Shown here piece by piece: positions 45,640-57,400 of a stretch of DNA of 64,000 bases (position 1 is the stretch's first letter; each line of letters opens with the position of its first letter). Source of the stretch: Thereva unica (Eukaryota > Arthropoda > Insecta > Diptera > Therevidae); contig OX465283.1 of the NCBI GenBank assembly GCA_949987705.1, positions 137,046,101-137,110,100 of the forward strand, in the 5' to 3' direction. The notes under the pieces were generated by a model. It was not told where the DNA came from and did not search any database. It saw only the letters and a list, made by a program, of their open reading frames with translations. The position numbers were made by a program, and so were the translations under genes.

Positions 45640-45980
45640 CTTAATATTGTATAACTACGCATTTTTGTAGAAAAGGGTGGTTGAAGTTGATTTTGACTTT
45701 GACGACTCATAACTCGAGACGTTGGTGGGTTGAAACCTTGACTTTTACAGAGGTGGGAGTATTCTGCATAGATTGCTGCCTTATTCATGAAAATATCTAA
45801 TAGGGTTGCAAATATACAGGGTAATATGTAAACCTCTACCAAAAAAATTCAAAACGCCCTAGCGGCTACACCGTTACGATTCCCCCCACCCCCCGCCCCC
45901 TACGATTTTTAGTTCGTCTATCCAAGACCTATCCACAGCCAGGCGTTTCGACATTTTCACTGATACACCCTGTATAATCT
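45640..45980. repeat. Rearranged copy of the CAGGGTGTATC-end repeat
   Basis: 45650-45775 (ACTACGCATTTTTGTAGAAA ... ACCTTGACTTT) matches 20033-20150 directly. 45810-45980 (to CTGATACACCCTGTATA) matches 19605-19765 as reverse complement. The CCCCCACCCCCCGCCCCC run at about 45883-45900 is a C-rich stretch that could form a G-quadruplex on the other strand. Confidence 0.6.
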
Positions 45981-46449
45981 ATTACAAGAGAAGGCGGATG
46001 GTAAGGTGTAATCCAGAATTAGACCCAAACATGTGAGAATTTGCCCGATGACTCACTTTTTTTTCGTACTTTTGTAATACGTAATTTGTAACCTTACCTC
46101 CTATGACATCGTGTGTAAAAATAAGCACTTCTGTAAGGGATAAGGTAAGGCCTACCCCTTACTAGTAAGTGCTTATTTCAGTACTTCTGTAAGCTTACAG
46201 GTCCTACTGGAAAAGATTTAAAATACCCATATGCACTTATTCACGACTTGTGAAAGTTCAAGTTGGTCTACCCAGTGAAATTTTTTCTAATTGACTTTTA
46301 GCAAGAACTTTTCACTGGTTCAATCAGTAAACAGAAGCGGATTAAGCGTTTTTCCAGTTAAATTACTTTTTACTGGTTGAACCAGTAACATTTTCGCTGG
46401 TTTATTTCTAGAGAGCATGTTTTTAGAGATGTTGTCTTGACTTATTTAG
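45981..46449. other. Small palindromic motifs, no gene
   Basis: 46119-46178 contains an imperfect hairpin (AATAAGCACTTCTGTAAGGG opposite CCCTTACTAGTAAGTGCTTA-like text), and 46345-46390 has ACTGGTTGAACCAGT. These may be remains of a small inverted-repeat element; no boundaries are clear. Confidence 0.4.
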
Positions 46450-46660
46450 CATTCCTTTGCTCCTAATAGTGATCTACTTACTATGTTCAGATCATCAGCG
46501 CAACCCAATATTTGCACCGACTTCTTAATTAATGTTCCATTCCTAGGTTGAATAACATCGGTGCTAGACCATCTCCCTGTTTGAGTCCTTGTTTAATTTT
46601 AAAGCCTTCAGCTAACGAGTTTTGAACCCTTATCTGAGCTATTGTATCTATGGTGGTGGG
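46450..46660 (-). pseudogene. LINE reverse transcriptase, C-terminal half of an interrupted copy
   Basis: The minus strand reads IRVQNSLAEGFKIKQGLKQGD then GLAPMLFNLGME, followed by a frameshift and LGCADDLNIVSRSL, the Q-G-D block and the A-D-D active site. Its N-terminal partner lies at 50000-50470 on the same strand; the 3.3 kb between them are later insertions. Confidence 0.7.
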
Positions 46661-47129
46661 TAGTTATACCCACAGGAAAATTCCAGATGGGTAAAATACT
46701 CATTATACTTATACATACCCATGCTTCTTATTTGTAAACATACGCCGAGTTAACTTCGAACATTCTCTTTTATTCATTGTTATTCCATTGAAACTCCTCG
46801 AGCTCAATTACCTCTTTTATTTTTGTACGTTGGCAAGTGAGTAGCTACTCATGCTACCGACACGCTCCTGCATGCAACTAAAAACACCTCCTGTATTTCA
46901 ATCTCCTCGCGTGACTAACTTTGTAGGATAGCGTCGTTGCAATGGATCAGCTTTTTCTAGCAGCTAATGTTCCTTAGCCTTTCTGATATTCCTTAGCCTT
47001 TTTCCTTTTTTCGGCTTCTTCCAAATTCAACTTCCTTTGTATAGCCCTCAGCTTCCAATCCAATCATCCACGTTCTCATTATGTGTCCTAGGAAGTTTTT
47101 CGGTGCCTTTTGTCATTGTTTTTAGTTTC
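46661..47129. other. Unassigned, likely LINE-derived
   Basis: No frame is maintained. The complement of 47060-47100 reads HNENVDDWI-like text similar to LINE tails. Otherwise nothing recognisable. Confidence 0.3.
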
Positions 47130-47740
47130 TCCCTAGATTCGCCGAATCCCACACCATAAAAGAAGACATGGTCTGCATTATTCGTAACTCACTTCTTCAC
47201 GCTCCTGCACACCATTTTCCCACGTTTGGATAAGTCTGTGGGTCCACCGATCTTCAACAGACCCTTCCCACTGCCCTTGCCAATACGTTGCGAACTCTCA
47301 GTGCATTATCTGTACTGCATTTGGCTGGCCGTCAACATAATGCTGGGTCATAGATAAGCATGCCTCCTCTCCAGTATGTCTTTGCAGATCATCCCTGCGC
47401 ACGCCGCATCGTTGGACATGATCCTGTATGCACAGCAAGCACGAAGAACCCTTAGTCTATATGCGGCCCTCCATTTTCTGCTGCTAACCGCCCTCTTCAA
47501 CGTAGCTGCCTACATTGCTGCGTATAGCACGACTAAGATAATCAGATAATCAACTTCGCCATCAGGAGGCGACGCCTTGGTATGGCGCCTCTATTCGCCA
47601 TGTCCTTAAAGTGTACAAAATTTAACCTCCGATCGAAATTATATCATCACTCCCAGGTATCTTAACGCGAGCTGTGAGTGAATGATGTGTGCGTCGTCTC
47701 CAAGATCGCTTCGTTTGTGCATAATTCGATCTTATCGAGG
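47130..47740 (-). pseudogene. R1/Jockey-type LINE fragment, C-terminal side
   Basis: On the minus strand the words for RLDKIELCTNEAI, then ARVKIPGSDDIISIGG, and WQGQWEGSVEDRWTHRLI (complement of about 47215-47275) fit the region after the active site and the tail of R1-type LINEs. Stops interrupt every frame. The upstream part continues at 49743-49990 across the CACAGTG-ended element. Confidence 0.6.
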
Positions 47741-47995
47741 CGTCGCACAGTGGCTGGATTTTTGATATTTCACCCACTCTAGAGGTCGTAATTTTTAAGT
47801 TATTGACAAATTTTTTTTTTAAAATGTTCATCTTGAATTTACCTATCGATCCCTCTAGCCGGATTTTGAAATTTCATTTTCGTTTTTTTTTAATTTTTAA
47901 CAAAAAGTCTCATTTTTTCAAAAAAATACTATTTTTTCTATTCAATTTACTCTAACGGGCCGAAAATTTGAGTTTCCGTACTCATGTTTTTTTTA

Positions 47996-48245
47996 AGATT
48001 TAGTACTTATACATGATGAGTTGAACTCAAGTTGAACCCAAGTCTAACTACATGTAAACGGGAGTCGAGTTGGGTTAAGGTTGACTGAACTCGACTCAGC
48101 TCTGCTACCTGGGTTTAGTTGAAATTATGCATACGGACATGAGTTCAGTATTTGAGTAGTTGAATTTAGTTGACAGCAGCATCTCTGTGTTTGTTTGTGA
48201 TTTTTTGTAACGTGTATTGCTTCTTTATTATCAACTCACCCTTAA
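47996..48245 (-). repeat. Inverted copy of the 10.8-11.4 kb CAACTCAA repeat
   Basis: GAGTCGAGTTGGGTTAAGG ... GAACTCGACTCAGCT ... GTTGAAATTATGCATACG ... GACAGCAGCATCTCTGTGTT is the reverse complement of the unit at 10850-11045. It sits inside the CACAGTG-ended element. Confidence 0.65.
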
Positions 48246-48365
48246 CTCAACTATTCATCTCATCATTCATACACATTAACCACCCGAACTACGAGTGTGT
48301 GCAAAATTGGAAGTTGATCGGTTATATTTTCTACTTTTTAGTCTATTATAAGCTTTCCGCAATTT

Positions 48366-48904
48366 AGTGTTGGCCGCCATTTTGAATTTGGAATGACGCC
48401 ACATAGCTTATTGTGTTCTACCTGTCATATCCTTTCATTTTGATACCCATGTCAGAGGGCCGCGGAACACAATTTCAAAAATCGGGCGCCATTTTGGAAC
48501 CGCCATCTTGATATTTTTACAAAATGGCCAGATTGCATTGTCATCCAAACTAAACGTGTATGCAAAATTTCAGCTCTATCCGAAACCGGGAAGTGGGTCA
48601 AATTTAACTTCCAAGATTTGACGACAAACAGTGTAAGTGTTGGCCGCCATTTTGAATTTGGAATGACGCCACATAGCTTATTGTGTTCTACCTGTCATAT
48701 CCTTTCATTTGATACCCATGTCAGAGGGCCGCGGAACACAATTTCAAAAATCGGGCGCCATTTTGGAACCGCCATCTTGATATTTTTACAAAATGGCCAG
48801 ATTGCATTGTCATCCAAACTAAACGTGTATGCAAAATTTCAGCTCTATCCGAAACCGGGAAGTGGGTCAAATTTAACTTCCAAGATTTGACGACAAACAG
48901 TGTA
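48366..48904 (+). repeat. Two tandem 270 bp copies of the GCCATTTTG repeat
   Basis: GTGTTGGCCGCCATTTTGAA starts at 48367 and again near 48637. The copies run to GATTTGACGACAAACAGTG and are identical except for one extra T in the first (CATTTTGATACC against CATTTGATACC). They are very recent. Each copy has GGCCGCCATTTTG and GGCGCCATTTTGG, both YY1/Pho-like. The frame at 48618-48890 is a by-product. Confidence 0.85.
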
Positions 48905-49038
48905 AGTTAAATAAAAGAATTTAAAAATAGTATTTTTTTGAAAAAATGAGACTTTTTGTTAAAAATTTAAAAAAAACGAAAATGAAATTTCAAAATCCGG
49001 CTAGAGGGATCGATAGGTAAATTCAAGATGAACATTTT

Positions 49039-49653
49039 GGGTGTGTTTCTTTACTCATTCCATAGAAGGAATAGAATAAAAAGAATACTTGATGGAATAT
49101 TCGGAATAGAATGAATAAAGAAACGCACCGGGAATGACAGTAAACAAACTGAAGAAAAATTGTGATTTATTCAAAAGAGTTGTGCATTTTAAAAATATTG
49201 TGGGACCTACATATATGTATGTAAACTATAATAAGATTAGACTTTTGATGTCTCCTGGGGTCCATTTGAAATTATTATTATTATTAGAAATACTTTTAAA
49301 AATGATAACAAATAAATAAGGGCCATGGCTGCCGCTTTCTTGCCAAATGACACAATTATGACAGTAATATATTTATATTATGTTATATTAGTAAGGTTAA
49401 TTCCCTTTATTCTAAAAGTGTTCCACCTCAAGAGGTAGTTTAAAAAGAATACATTCCGAATATTCCGAATGAATAAAGAAACGCTTCATCTGTCAATTCG
49501 AAACTTGGGAATGAATAAAGAAACACATTTTCTGTCTATTCCTTCTACGGAATGAATAAAGAAACACATTTTCTGTCTATTCCTTCTACGGAATGAATAA
49601 AGAAACACATTTTCTGTCTATTCCTTCTACGGAATGAATAAAGAAACACACCC
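49039..49653. mobile_element. 615 bp MITE with TTT target duplication and internal 41-42 bp repeats
   Basis: The ends GGGTGTGTTTCTTTACTCAT and (complement of right end) GGGTGTGTTTCTTTATTCAT are inverted repeats. TTT is duplicated at 49036-49038 and 49654-49656. The uninterrupted site is available in the other arm of the host element (47818-47832, complement), confirming the insertion. Near the right end ATGAATAAAGAAACACATTT plus TCTGTCTATTCCTTCTACGG is repeated about three to four times (49510-49645). The 3 bp duplication suggests Harbinger or CACTA/EnSpm-like; not resolved. Confidence 0.8.
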
Positions 49654-49742
49654 TTTAAAAAAAAAATTTTGTCAATAACTTAAAAATTACGACCTCTAGA
49701 GTAATTTGGGTGAAATATCAAAAATCCAGCCACTGTGCGTCG

Positions 49743-49990
49743 TCCTACGACCCCTTCCCCGATGTGGTCCGTGAACCCAAACGCGAACTTCCTCGGTTGA
49801 GAAGCATAGCTTCAACAAATCGGAGAGAGTCCAGGACAGATCCCTGCGGAACCCATCTTGTTGTCCTGTACAACGTCGACCCATCTTCCGATTCACAATG
49901 AAGTGCCCTTCCTTGTTGCCTTTTTGGATAAAATACCAGAACAGGTTGGTAGTGGCGGGGTGGGGGGTTGTCTGGTTACCCACCCGGGCC
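49743..49990 (-). pseudogene. R1/Jockey-type LINE fragment, upstream part
   Basis: Continuation of 47130-47740 beyond the inserted element. The complement reads words around FGFTDHIGEGVVGR (the F-A-D-D box now decayed) and MGSAGICPGLSPI, where P-Q-G-S-x-L would be expected. Broken in all frames. Confidence 0.5.
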
Positions 49991-49999
49991 TAACACGAT

Positions 50000-50470
50000 C
50001 TGGCGGCACTGATTCTAAGTTCTATAAGGTTGTCAATGAATTTTTCCCTGGATATTGTGTCATATGCCTGTTTCAAATCTAGGAAGATCTGATAACCGTT
50101 TACATATTGCTCCCAGCACATCTCTAAAAGCTGTTTTAGTCAAAGTAGATGGGCTGTCGTAGACATTTTCTTACGAAAACCCGCTTGGTATTCACCCAGT
50201 ATTTTTTCATCTTCAATAGGTTCTTTCCTATCTTGACGAATATTAGCGAATACTTTGTAGCCTGAACTCCGTAGAGATATACCCCTGTAGTTTCTACAGC
50301 TGATCGCCGATCTTGTGCATTAGGCATATAATTGCTTTCTTCCAGTCTTGTGGTAGGATTCTTAATTCCATATCCTACATATTAGCCTATGTAGACATTC
50401 TACGAATTTGTTGTCGCAGTACTTAAGTAGTTCAGCAGAAAATTAAAATGTAGCCTATCTATATGCAACA
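50000..50470 (-). pseudogene. LINE reverse transcriptase, N-terminal half of an interrupted copy
   Basis: In shifting minus-strand frames: LPQDWKKAIICLMHKIGD (near 50350), YRGISLRSSGYKVFANI, EYQAGFRKKMSTTAHL, then DLKQAYDTISREKFIDNLIEL (50040-50100), the classical start of the LINE reverse transcriptase domain. The remainder is at 46450-46660. Confidence 0.7.
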
Positions 50471-50479
50471 AACTAGTGC

Positions 50480-51408
50480 AACACTTAAAGAAACTTGATC
50501 GTGCATAACGTTATTAATTTTATTTAGTTTTACAATATCAAGCCAAGAAAGATCGAAATTGAATTATTTGTATTATATCACTTGAAAAGGAAAGAATTAT
50601 TTACAAACTTGCAGGTGGAAGGAATATTTAAAATAATTCTTTCCTATGTTACTTATTTAATTATAAACTTTTATTAGTCTGACATTATATAAAAATCATC
50701 CTTTGAAACAGACAAAAAACAACTGAATAGCATAAAATTACCCTGTGTAAAATATCCCAATGATTCGTGTATAAATAATTTGAGCTGCCAACTTTTTAGG
50801 TCAAGATGTATAATTAGATCAGTCAATCACATTAATCAAAGTCAGAAATTAATACAAATGACAATTCCACGGACTTCGATTTCCGATTATCAGTAATAAA
50901 TAGCCTTTACTGTTCTGATTTTCCTTTTAAAAATAATCATGCATTTTTATCACAGCAGAAAGGTCAGAAAACATTATTTTTTACCCTTGAGAGCCTTTCA
51001 ACCAACAAGATTAACAAACAATGAACGAACTAGACATTGCTAACAGACAGGTTGTAGATCGATTTAAAATCGAGGAATGCGTCCGATGCGCTCGACCACT
51101 AAACGCGCCCCAATCTCTTCAAAATTGTACCAAGCTGGTCGCTGTTAAATTGGTGTTTAATTGCAGGTGATTAACTTCACGAATGGTTGCTTGAACATTA
51201 GTCTGTAGCGAACTTTGCGACTATAACCAGCACAGTATGAAGCTGATCTCATCGAAAACATAGAGAACTGGAATTTTTGTTTTTGTTTGGCGATCGTGTA
51301 TCCAGTATTCGACTGAGGTGCTGCCCGAAAGCTAAAACTCGATCATCTTTATGCTGTGGGAAGAACTTGAAGTCAGTTCATTGGTAGAAGTCTTATGATA
51401 AGTGTGAA
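50480..51408. other. Upstream region of the gd-like gene, no gene
   Basis: AT-rich intergenic sequence. A TCAGTT initiator-like motif at 51373-51378 lies 31 bases before the gd-like start codon. I see no convincing TATA box. Confidence 0.35.
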
Positions 51409-54400
51409 ATGAAATCGTTTGCGGTTTGTGGAATATTTTTAATTATTGTAAACATCGTAAATTCACAAAAAGGATCTACAAGCACCTACAACCTCTGTCC
51501 GTCTAATGTATTGCTTGCTGAAGGCTCCTTAAATGGGCCACCAGGAAGGCGCAATATCTGGATGGGAACTTTACTTCTACATAAATGGCCAGATCTCCGG
51601 AATGTGGATCTACAGATTACCCTAGATAATCAGGCTAAGTTATCTTTGGTAAGTAAGCAATAGAGTATGAAAATTTACGAATGGAATACTTTGAAAATGT
51701 TTATCAAGTGATCTTCGACCTCGAAAATATCCGCCATTCGGTGTGCAGTGATATGACCAGTGACCTCAGGTGAATTCCCCGTCAATTGACGTCTGGGGCG
51801 CCTTCTCATATAATTAACCATCTGAGTGCATCATACTTAGTTTGTTCAAGTTTTGTTTTGAATGAAATGCATAATTTAATTAATTCGTAAACATTTCTCC
51901 AAAGTGCACTTGTATTTTATTTTGTTTAAAGTGAATGCAAAAAATGACTCATATATATTTTGTTACATAACTTATTCTTTCTTATACCGGTTTAAAATTG
52001 TTGTTTTTCACACTTAAAAATCATCGGGTAAAAAGAATCTTTTTTGTATTGTTGTTATTGACACGAGAAAGCATTTTTATAGCAAAAATATTCCATTCAA
52101 ATATAAATAGTAAACTTTTATCTCATTATTTAAATTTTGTTCTCCATTTGGATTTTAAAAATTAATAAAAAAGTGATTCACATTTTAAATAAAGATATCA
52201 TGGCAATTGAATTGTTTAAACAATATACTCGTTTCTTTAATGGATAAAAAAAATATAAAATATTTTTAACAACAATATTTTTTATCACCGCCGAACAGAT
52301 TTCATGTTTTATTAACTCTTGTAATTGAGGTACAATATCAGGTTAGATCGATACTATTGCGCGAATGCTTCGAGTATTCTTTCCCAAATAATTTGTTTCT
52401 TATCAGTTTACTCTGAATCTAGTAATTTATTTTATTACTAACTCCTGATGAAAAGGAATTCATAACAAATCTTGATGCAATACAAGCATTAGTGTATATT
52501 TTTTGGCAATTTAGTTCTAACCAATCTCTGGAGAAAAATTATACTTAGTCCAGATTTATGGAAGTTATTATTACTAAAACTGTTTTTACTTGAAGCAAAC
52601 TGTGTAGTCAACTTATTAAATATATAGGCTAGTCGGGGAGGTATTTTCATTTATTTTTGGAATCGCTTCGTTTTAGGGTTTAGTTGAAGACAATTTCTCT
52701 TCTTCGATGAGTTTTAAGCAACTTTGATTGTCATCTTCATCATTGAATGTTTTGTCATAATTAACATTCATCGGCACATTTGATACCTTTGCATCGCCGA
52801 GACCAAAATCGGATGCAACCTTTTGGACGTATATCGTTAATTACGTCTATTCCGAGATAATACTTCATTTCGCCCAACGCCTGCAATTCGAATTTCGATG
52901 CGATAATTGGCTTTATGTCGGTTACAATGTCGATCGATTTTGCCGCAACAAATACATATGTCGTCCACATAAATGAAAAGAAATGACCATTGGCCGTTTT
53001 TATTTAATGAATAGAGACATTGATCAGCTTTGCTTCGTCGAAAACCCGCGATGATCAATATTTCATGAATCGCATCGTTCCACTTTTTGCTTTGCGTATA
53101 AACTTTTCTTCAACAAGCAAACAAATCCATTTTTGGCCTTTTCTTCAAATCCCGGCGGTTGCTTCATGTAGATTGTTTCTTTCAATTTGCCATTTAAGAA
53201 CGCTCTTTTAGCATCAATATGTTGAACGATTAATTTTTCTTTAAATGCAATCGATAGCAATATTCTGAATGTTGTTTGTCCAGCGACGGGTACAAAAATC
53301 TGTTCATAGTCGGGTCAAGATGTTTGCGAAAATTCCTGTTCAACCTAAACGCGCCTTGAACCGTTTCACTTTTTGATCTACATTCGTTTTTTTATTTTGT
53401 AAATCCATTTGCAACCAATGGCCTTTCGATCCTTTGGTAATTCGCAATGTTTCAGTTTTCTTTAACGAATCCATTTCATCTTGCATTGCGCGAATTGTTG
53501 CTTATTCTCGCACAATAGAGCTTCTGATTCGAACTTTTCGGTTCGGTTACTTTATTGCACACTATATTTATTTCATGAATCAATCGTCGTGGTCTGCTTC
53601 TTCTTTAAACTCCTTTAATCCCTCATGGGACATAGGGCGGAAACAGTTGCCCTCCAGAGGACTCTGTTTTGCGCGACAGCTCTTAGCTCCGACCAGGATC
53701 TCCCAGTTGTTGCGGCTTCTTCTAGTAGGGTTCTCCTCCACGTTGTTCTAGGTCTTCCTACTCGACGGGAACCTTGCGGATTCCAGTCAAGGGCCTGTTT
53801 GGCTAGATTTTCGTTTTCGCGTCGCAAGGTGTGGCCAACCCAATTCCATTTCCTTCGCCTGATTTGGTCGTCTATCCTTTCTTGGCCGACACGGCGCCAT
53901 AGTTCTTCGTTTGAAATTCTATCTTGCCAGCGGATTTTTAGGATACGACGAAGGCATCTGTTGATGAAGACTTGTAGGCGCCCTGTGATGAATTGGGTGA
54001 CTTTCCATGTTACGCAACCGTACAAAAGAACTGCCTTAACGTTGGAGTTGAACAGGCGCAATTTGGTGTTAGTGGAGATCAACGTTGATCTCCATATGCG
54101 GGACAGACATGCATATGCGCCTCGTGCTTTATTAATTCTGGAACTTACGTCTTCTTCTGCCCCACCATTTTCGGTAATAATACTACCGAGGTAGCAGAAT
54201 TTATTTACCAGTTCCACGTCACGGTTATTCAGCGCTGTCCGCTCAAAGGTGTTTGCATTTATCCGCATTTCTTTAGTTTTTGTTGGATTTAGCCTTAAGC
54301 CTGCTGGACTACTTTCTGTTGCCAAATTGTTTAACATGTTTTTGAGGTCCTGGTGTCTGTGGGCCAGCAAACAGATATCATCGGCGTAGTCGAGGTCCTT

Positions 54401-57400
54401 AAGGCGGTCTACCAAACCCCATTGTATGCCGCCTGTTCTATTATCTAGAGCGCCGACAAGGATGTCATTTATTACTATAAGAAGTAGTAATGGCGAAAGT
54501 AGGCATCCTTGTCGTACTCCTGAGCTCACCTCAAACCTGTCGGATAATTTTCCATTATGGAGAACTCTGCATTTGGAATTGTTATATAGGGCTTTTATCA
54601 ATTCTATTATTTTATCAGGCAGTCCACGTCGCCGTAGTGCCTGCCATATAAAGCTCCTATTAACCGAGGGGGGATCGGAATTCAGTAGACTGCTCCACTA
54701 TTATTCTCAAGGTGTTAATATGATCAATACAGGAGCGGCCCTTCCTGAATCCGGCCTGCTGCCTCCTAAGCGTTCGGTCTACTGCCTCACTTATCCTAGA
54801 TAGTAATATATGGGACAAAATTTTGCCCACAGTAGATAATAAACAGATGCCTCTCCAGTTGTCGCATATTGTTAGGTCCCCCTTTTTTTGGTAATTTGAC
54901 TATGATACCTTCCGTCCAATCCTCCGGAAAGGTACAGGTGTTCCATGCTTTTTGCAGGATTGGCTGAAGGGCATCTGCTATGAGGCATGAGTCGGCTTTC
55001 AACAATTCTGGCGGGATGCCATCTTTCCCAGCTGCTTTACCATTGGCCATCGCATGAATTACGGTTACTATTTCCGTCTTGGATAGGGCCCGAGTGGCGA
55101 TTCTTATTGGCTGTGCATTGTTCCTGTTTTCCTGAGGTTCCTGTGTAAGTGTTCCATTCAGGACGGCGAAGAAGTAATCACCCATCTTTGGAGTTGCTCC
55201 TCGTCGCTGCACAGCAGCGTTCCATCCGCACTCTTAACGGCATGCTTTTTAGTAGAGTGCTTTCCCGAGAGCTGTTTAGTGATTTGGTACAGCACCTTAC
55301 TGTTGCCTGTGTTTGCCGCGTTTTCCGCTTTTTCTGCGAGCTCATTTATCTGCTGCCTTTTATCACGCCGGACACTTCTCTTAACCTCCCGATGTAATTG
55401 GGAGTATTCCCGTTCTAGTTGGTGTCATCTTTCCGGGTCGTTTGTAGAGTTTACGTTATTTTTGAGGGCCCTTCTGCGTTCTATTTTTTGCCAGGTTGTG
55501 TCCGAGATCCAGTGTTGCTGGTTCCTTTGGCTGGTTTCCGCAGCCGTCAATATCGCGCCCTTTGTCGTACTCCACAATTCTTCAATATTTGTGTCGTCAG
55601 AAACGGTTTGCTGGTTTAATAATTCTTGTAGGTTTTCAGCAAATTCCCGCTTTTTAACGCTCTCCCGTAGAAGGTCTACGTTAAACCGTCTACGGGTTCT
55701 AGCATCATGTTGAACGTTTCTGATTTTGGCGAATAGTTGCTACAACCAAATGGTGGTCGCTTCCAGTATCCGCTCCACTGAAACTCCTGACATCCTCAAG
55801 AATAGTTCTCCATCTGCGGCTGACGGCCACGTGATCTATCTGATTTCTCGTTCTACCATCGGGCGATACCCAGGTCTCTTTGTGTATCTTCTTGTGACAA
55901 AAGTAAGTTCCACCTACCATGAGTTGGTGAGAACTACAAAAGTCAACGAAAAGCTTACCATTGTTATTGGTAACTTGGCTTAGGCCTTGGTTTCCAATTG
56001 TGTGTTCAAGGCCGGTGTTGTCACGGCCGATCTGTGCGTTTAAGTCACCCATTAAAACAATGAAGTCTCCCCTTGGAATAGACCGAAGGGATTAGGTGGG
56101 CTTAGGACTTGCTAACAGGTCTGCTAGGTGTTCGTCTGCAGTGACTTTTCTCGGGTCTTGACAGAAGTAACAAATCGGGTGCCACCACTTTCCGAGGTCT
56201 TTGTTAGCCGTTCGCCCCCCAATCGTCGTGGTGGTGCACCTTTATTTACACGCTGTGAGATTCTTCGTGGTGATGTTATGTCACTTTCAGCACCGCTTCT
56301 TGAATCATTCAGCATTTGATTGAAATTGACTATCTGATCCCGCATCGGCGACATCATTACTGCGCGCACTTTCGTTGTTGTACGATGATTCACCAAATTC
56401 AATGCAAATGATACTCGATTCACCTTTTGCATCATTTTCCCTTTGCTTTGCATGATAAATCAGGTTGAATCCACAAAATTTTCTGTAAACCGCACATCTT
56501 GACTGATCCCCAATTTATTTTTGATCTGGTCGAAGCATCTGTATCCTTTAAAATTTTCATCACAACCAACGAAAATCATTGTTGCTGCTGGATCATCCAA
56601 TTTTCGACGTTTTTCTGCTAGTTTTCGCTGATTCCATGCCTCAAACGATGCCGTTTCGATCGCTCTGCCTGAACGTCGATTTTGCATGTAGTTTGCTGAA
56701 TGAACAACTTTAGCCTAAAATGTGTATGGTAATTTTGCGGCCAAAAACATACAACGCGCCATTTCGACCAACGTATGACTTTTAACAACTCCATTCTGCT
56801 ACGGTGTTTATGGTGTTGTATTCTGGATTTGAATTTCTTCATTTTTCAGAAAATCAACAACTTTACTTCCTATTTATTCTCCTGCTCGATCTGAACGTAT
56901 GAGTTTTGGTTTCGTGGAAAATTTATTTTTCACCATTACTACATACTCCTTTAGTTTGATTTCGATTTTTGATTTATTTTTCACCCTATATCGCGAAAAA
57001 TCATCAATAAATGTGAGTATGTATCGCTTGCCGCATATGTCCGTATGAATAATATAAGATCGAGTACTTTTGCCGATTTGTCCAACGAGTGTTTGGGAAC
57101 AGGTAAACGTGCCGTTTTACCTTGAAGACTCACCACATTTGGCTTTGATTCGACAATCGAAAATTTTCATTCCGTCAACAAAACCTTTTGAACACATTTC
57201 CTTAATATCTTTTGGATCGCAATGGCCAAAAATACGATGCCAATGATGAATACAATTTGCTTTATGTTCGCATACTGCATATGCTTTGTTTGGTTGACGT
57301 AACTTAAATAAATTCCATTCTATGTCAGCTACTGCAATTTTTTTTAATTGAGAGTTTTATTTCACATGTTTTCTGTTTTGGATCAAAGTTCACTGCATAC

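Larger units (their letters stand above)
47746..49737. mobile_element. 2 kb foldback element with CACAGTG ends and 5 bp CGTCG duplication
   Basis: The left end CACAGTGGCTGGATTTTTGA (47746) is repeated inverted at the right end (complement ending 49737). The arms then match for about 200 bp (to about 47945 and from about 48915), apart from a 615 bp insertion in the right arm. CGTCG stands at 47741-47745 and again at 49738-49742, and the LINE on both sides becomes continuous if the element is removed. A 5 bp GC-rich duplication and CAC-starting ends are Transib features; CACAGTG is also the RAG signal heptamer consensus. The interior (47996-48904) holds an inverted CAACTCAA repeat and two tandem GCCATTTTG repeats. 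No transposase. Confidence 0.75.

Noticed and set aside
47746..49737. hAT assignment from the CAGTGGC within the end
   Set aside because: No 8 bp direct duplication can be found around CAGTGGC, whereas CACAGTG gives an exact 5 bp duplication CGTCG.
53615..54601. 328-codon frame as a host gene
   Set aside because: It contains LINE reverse transcriptase motifs (QGC, YADD) and belongs to an element inserted in copia.
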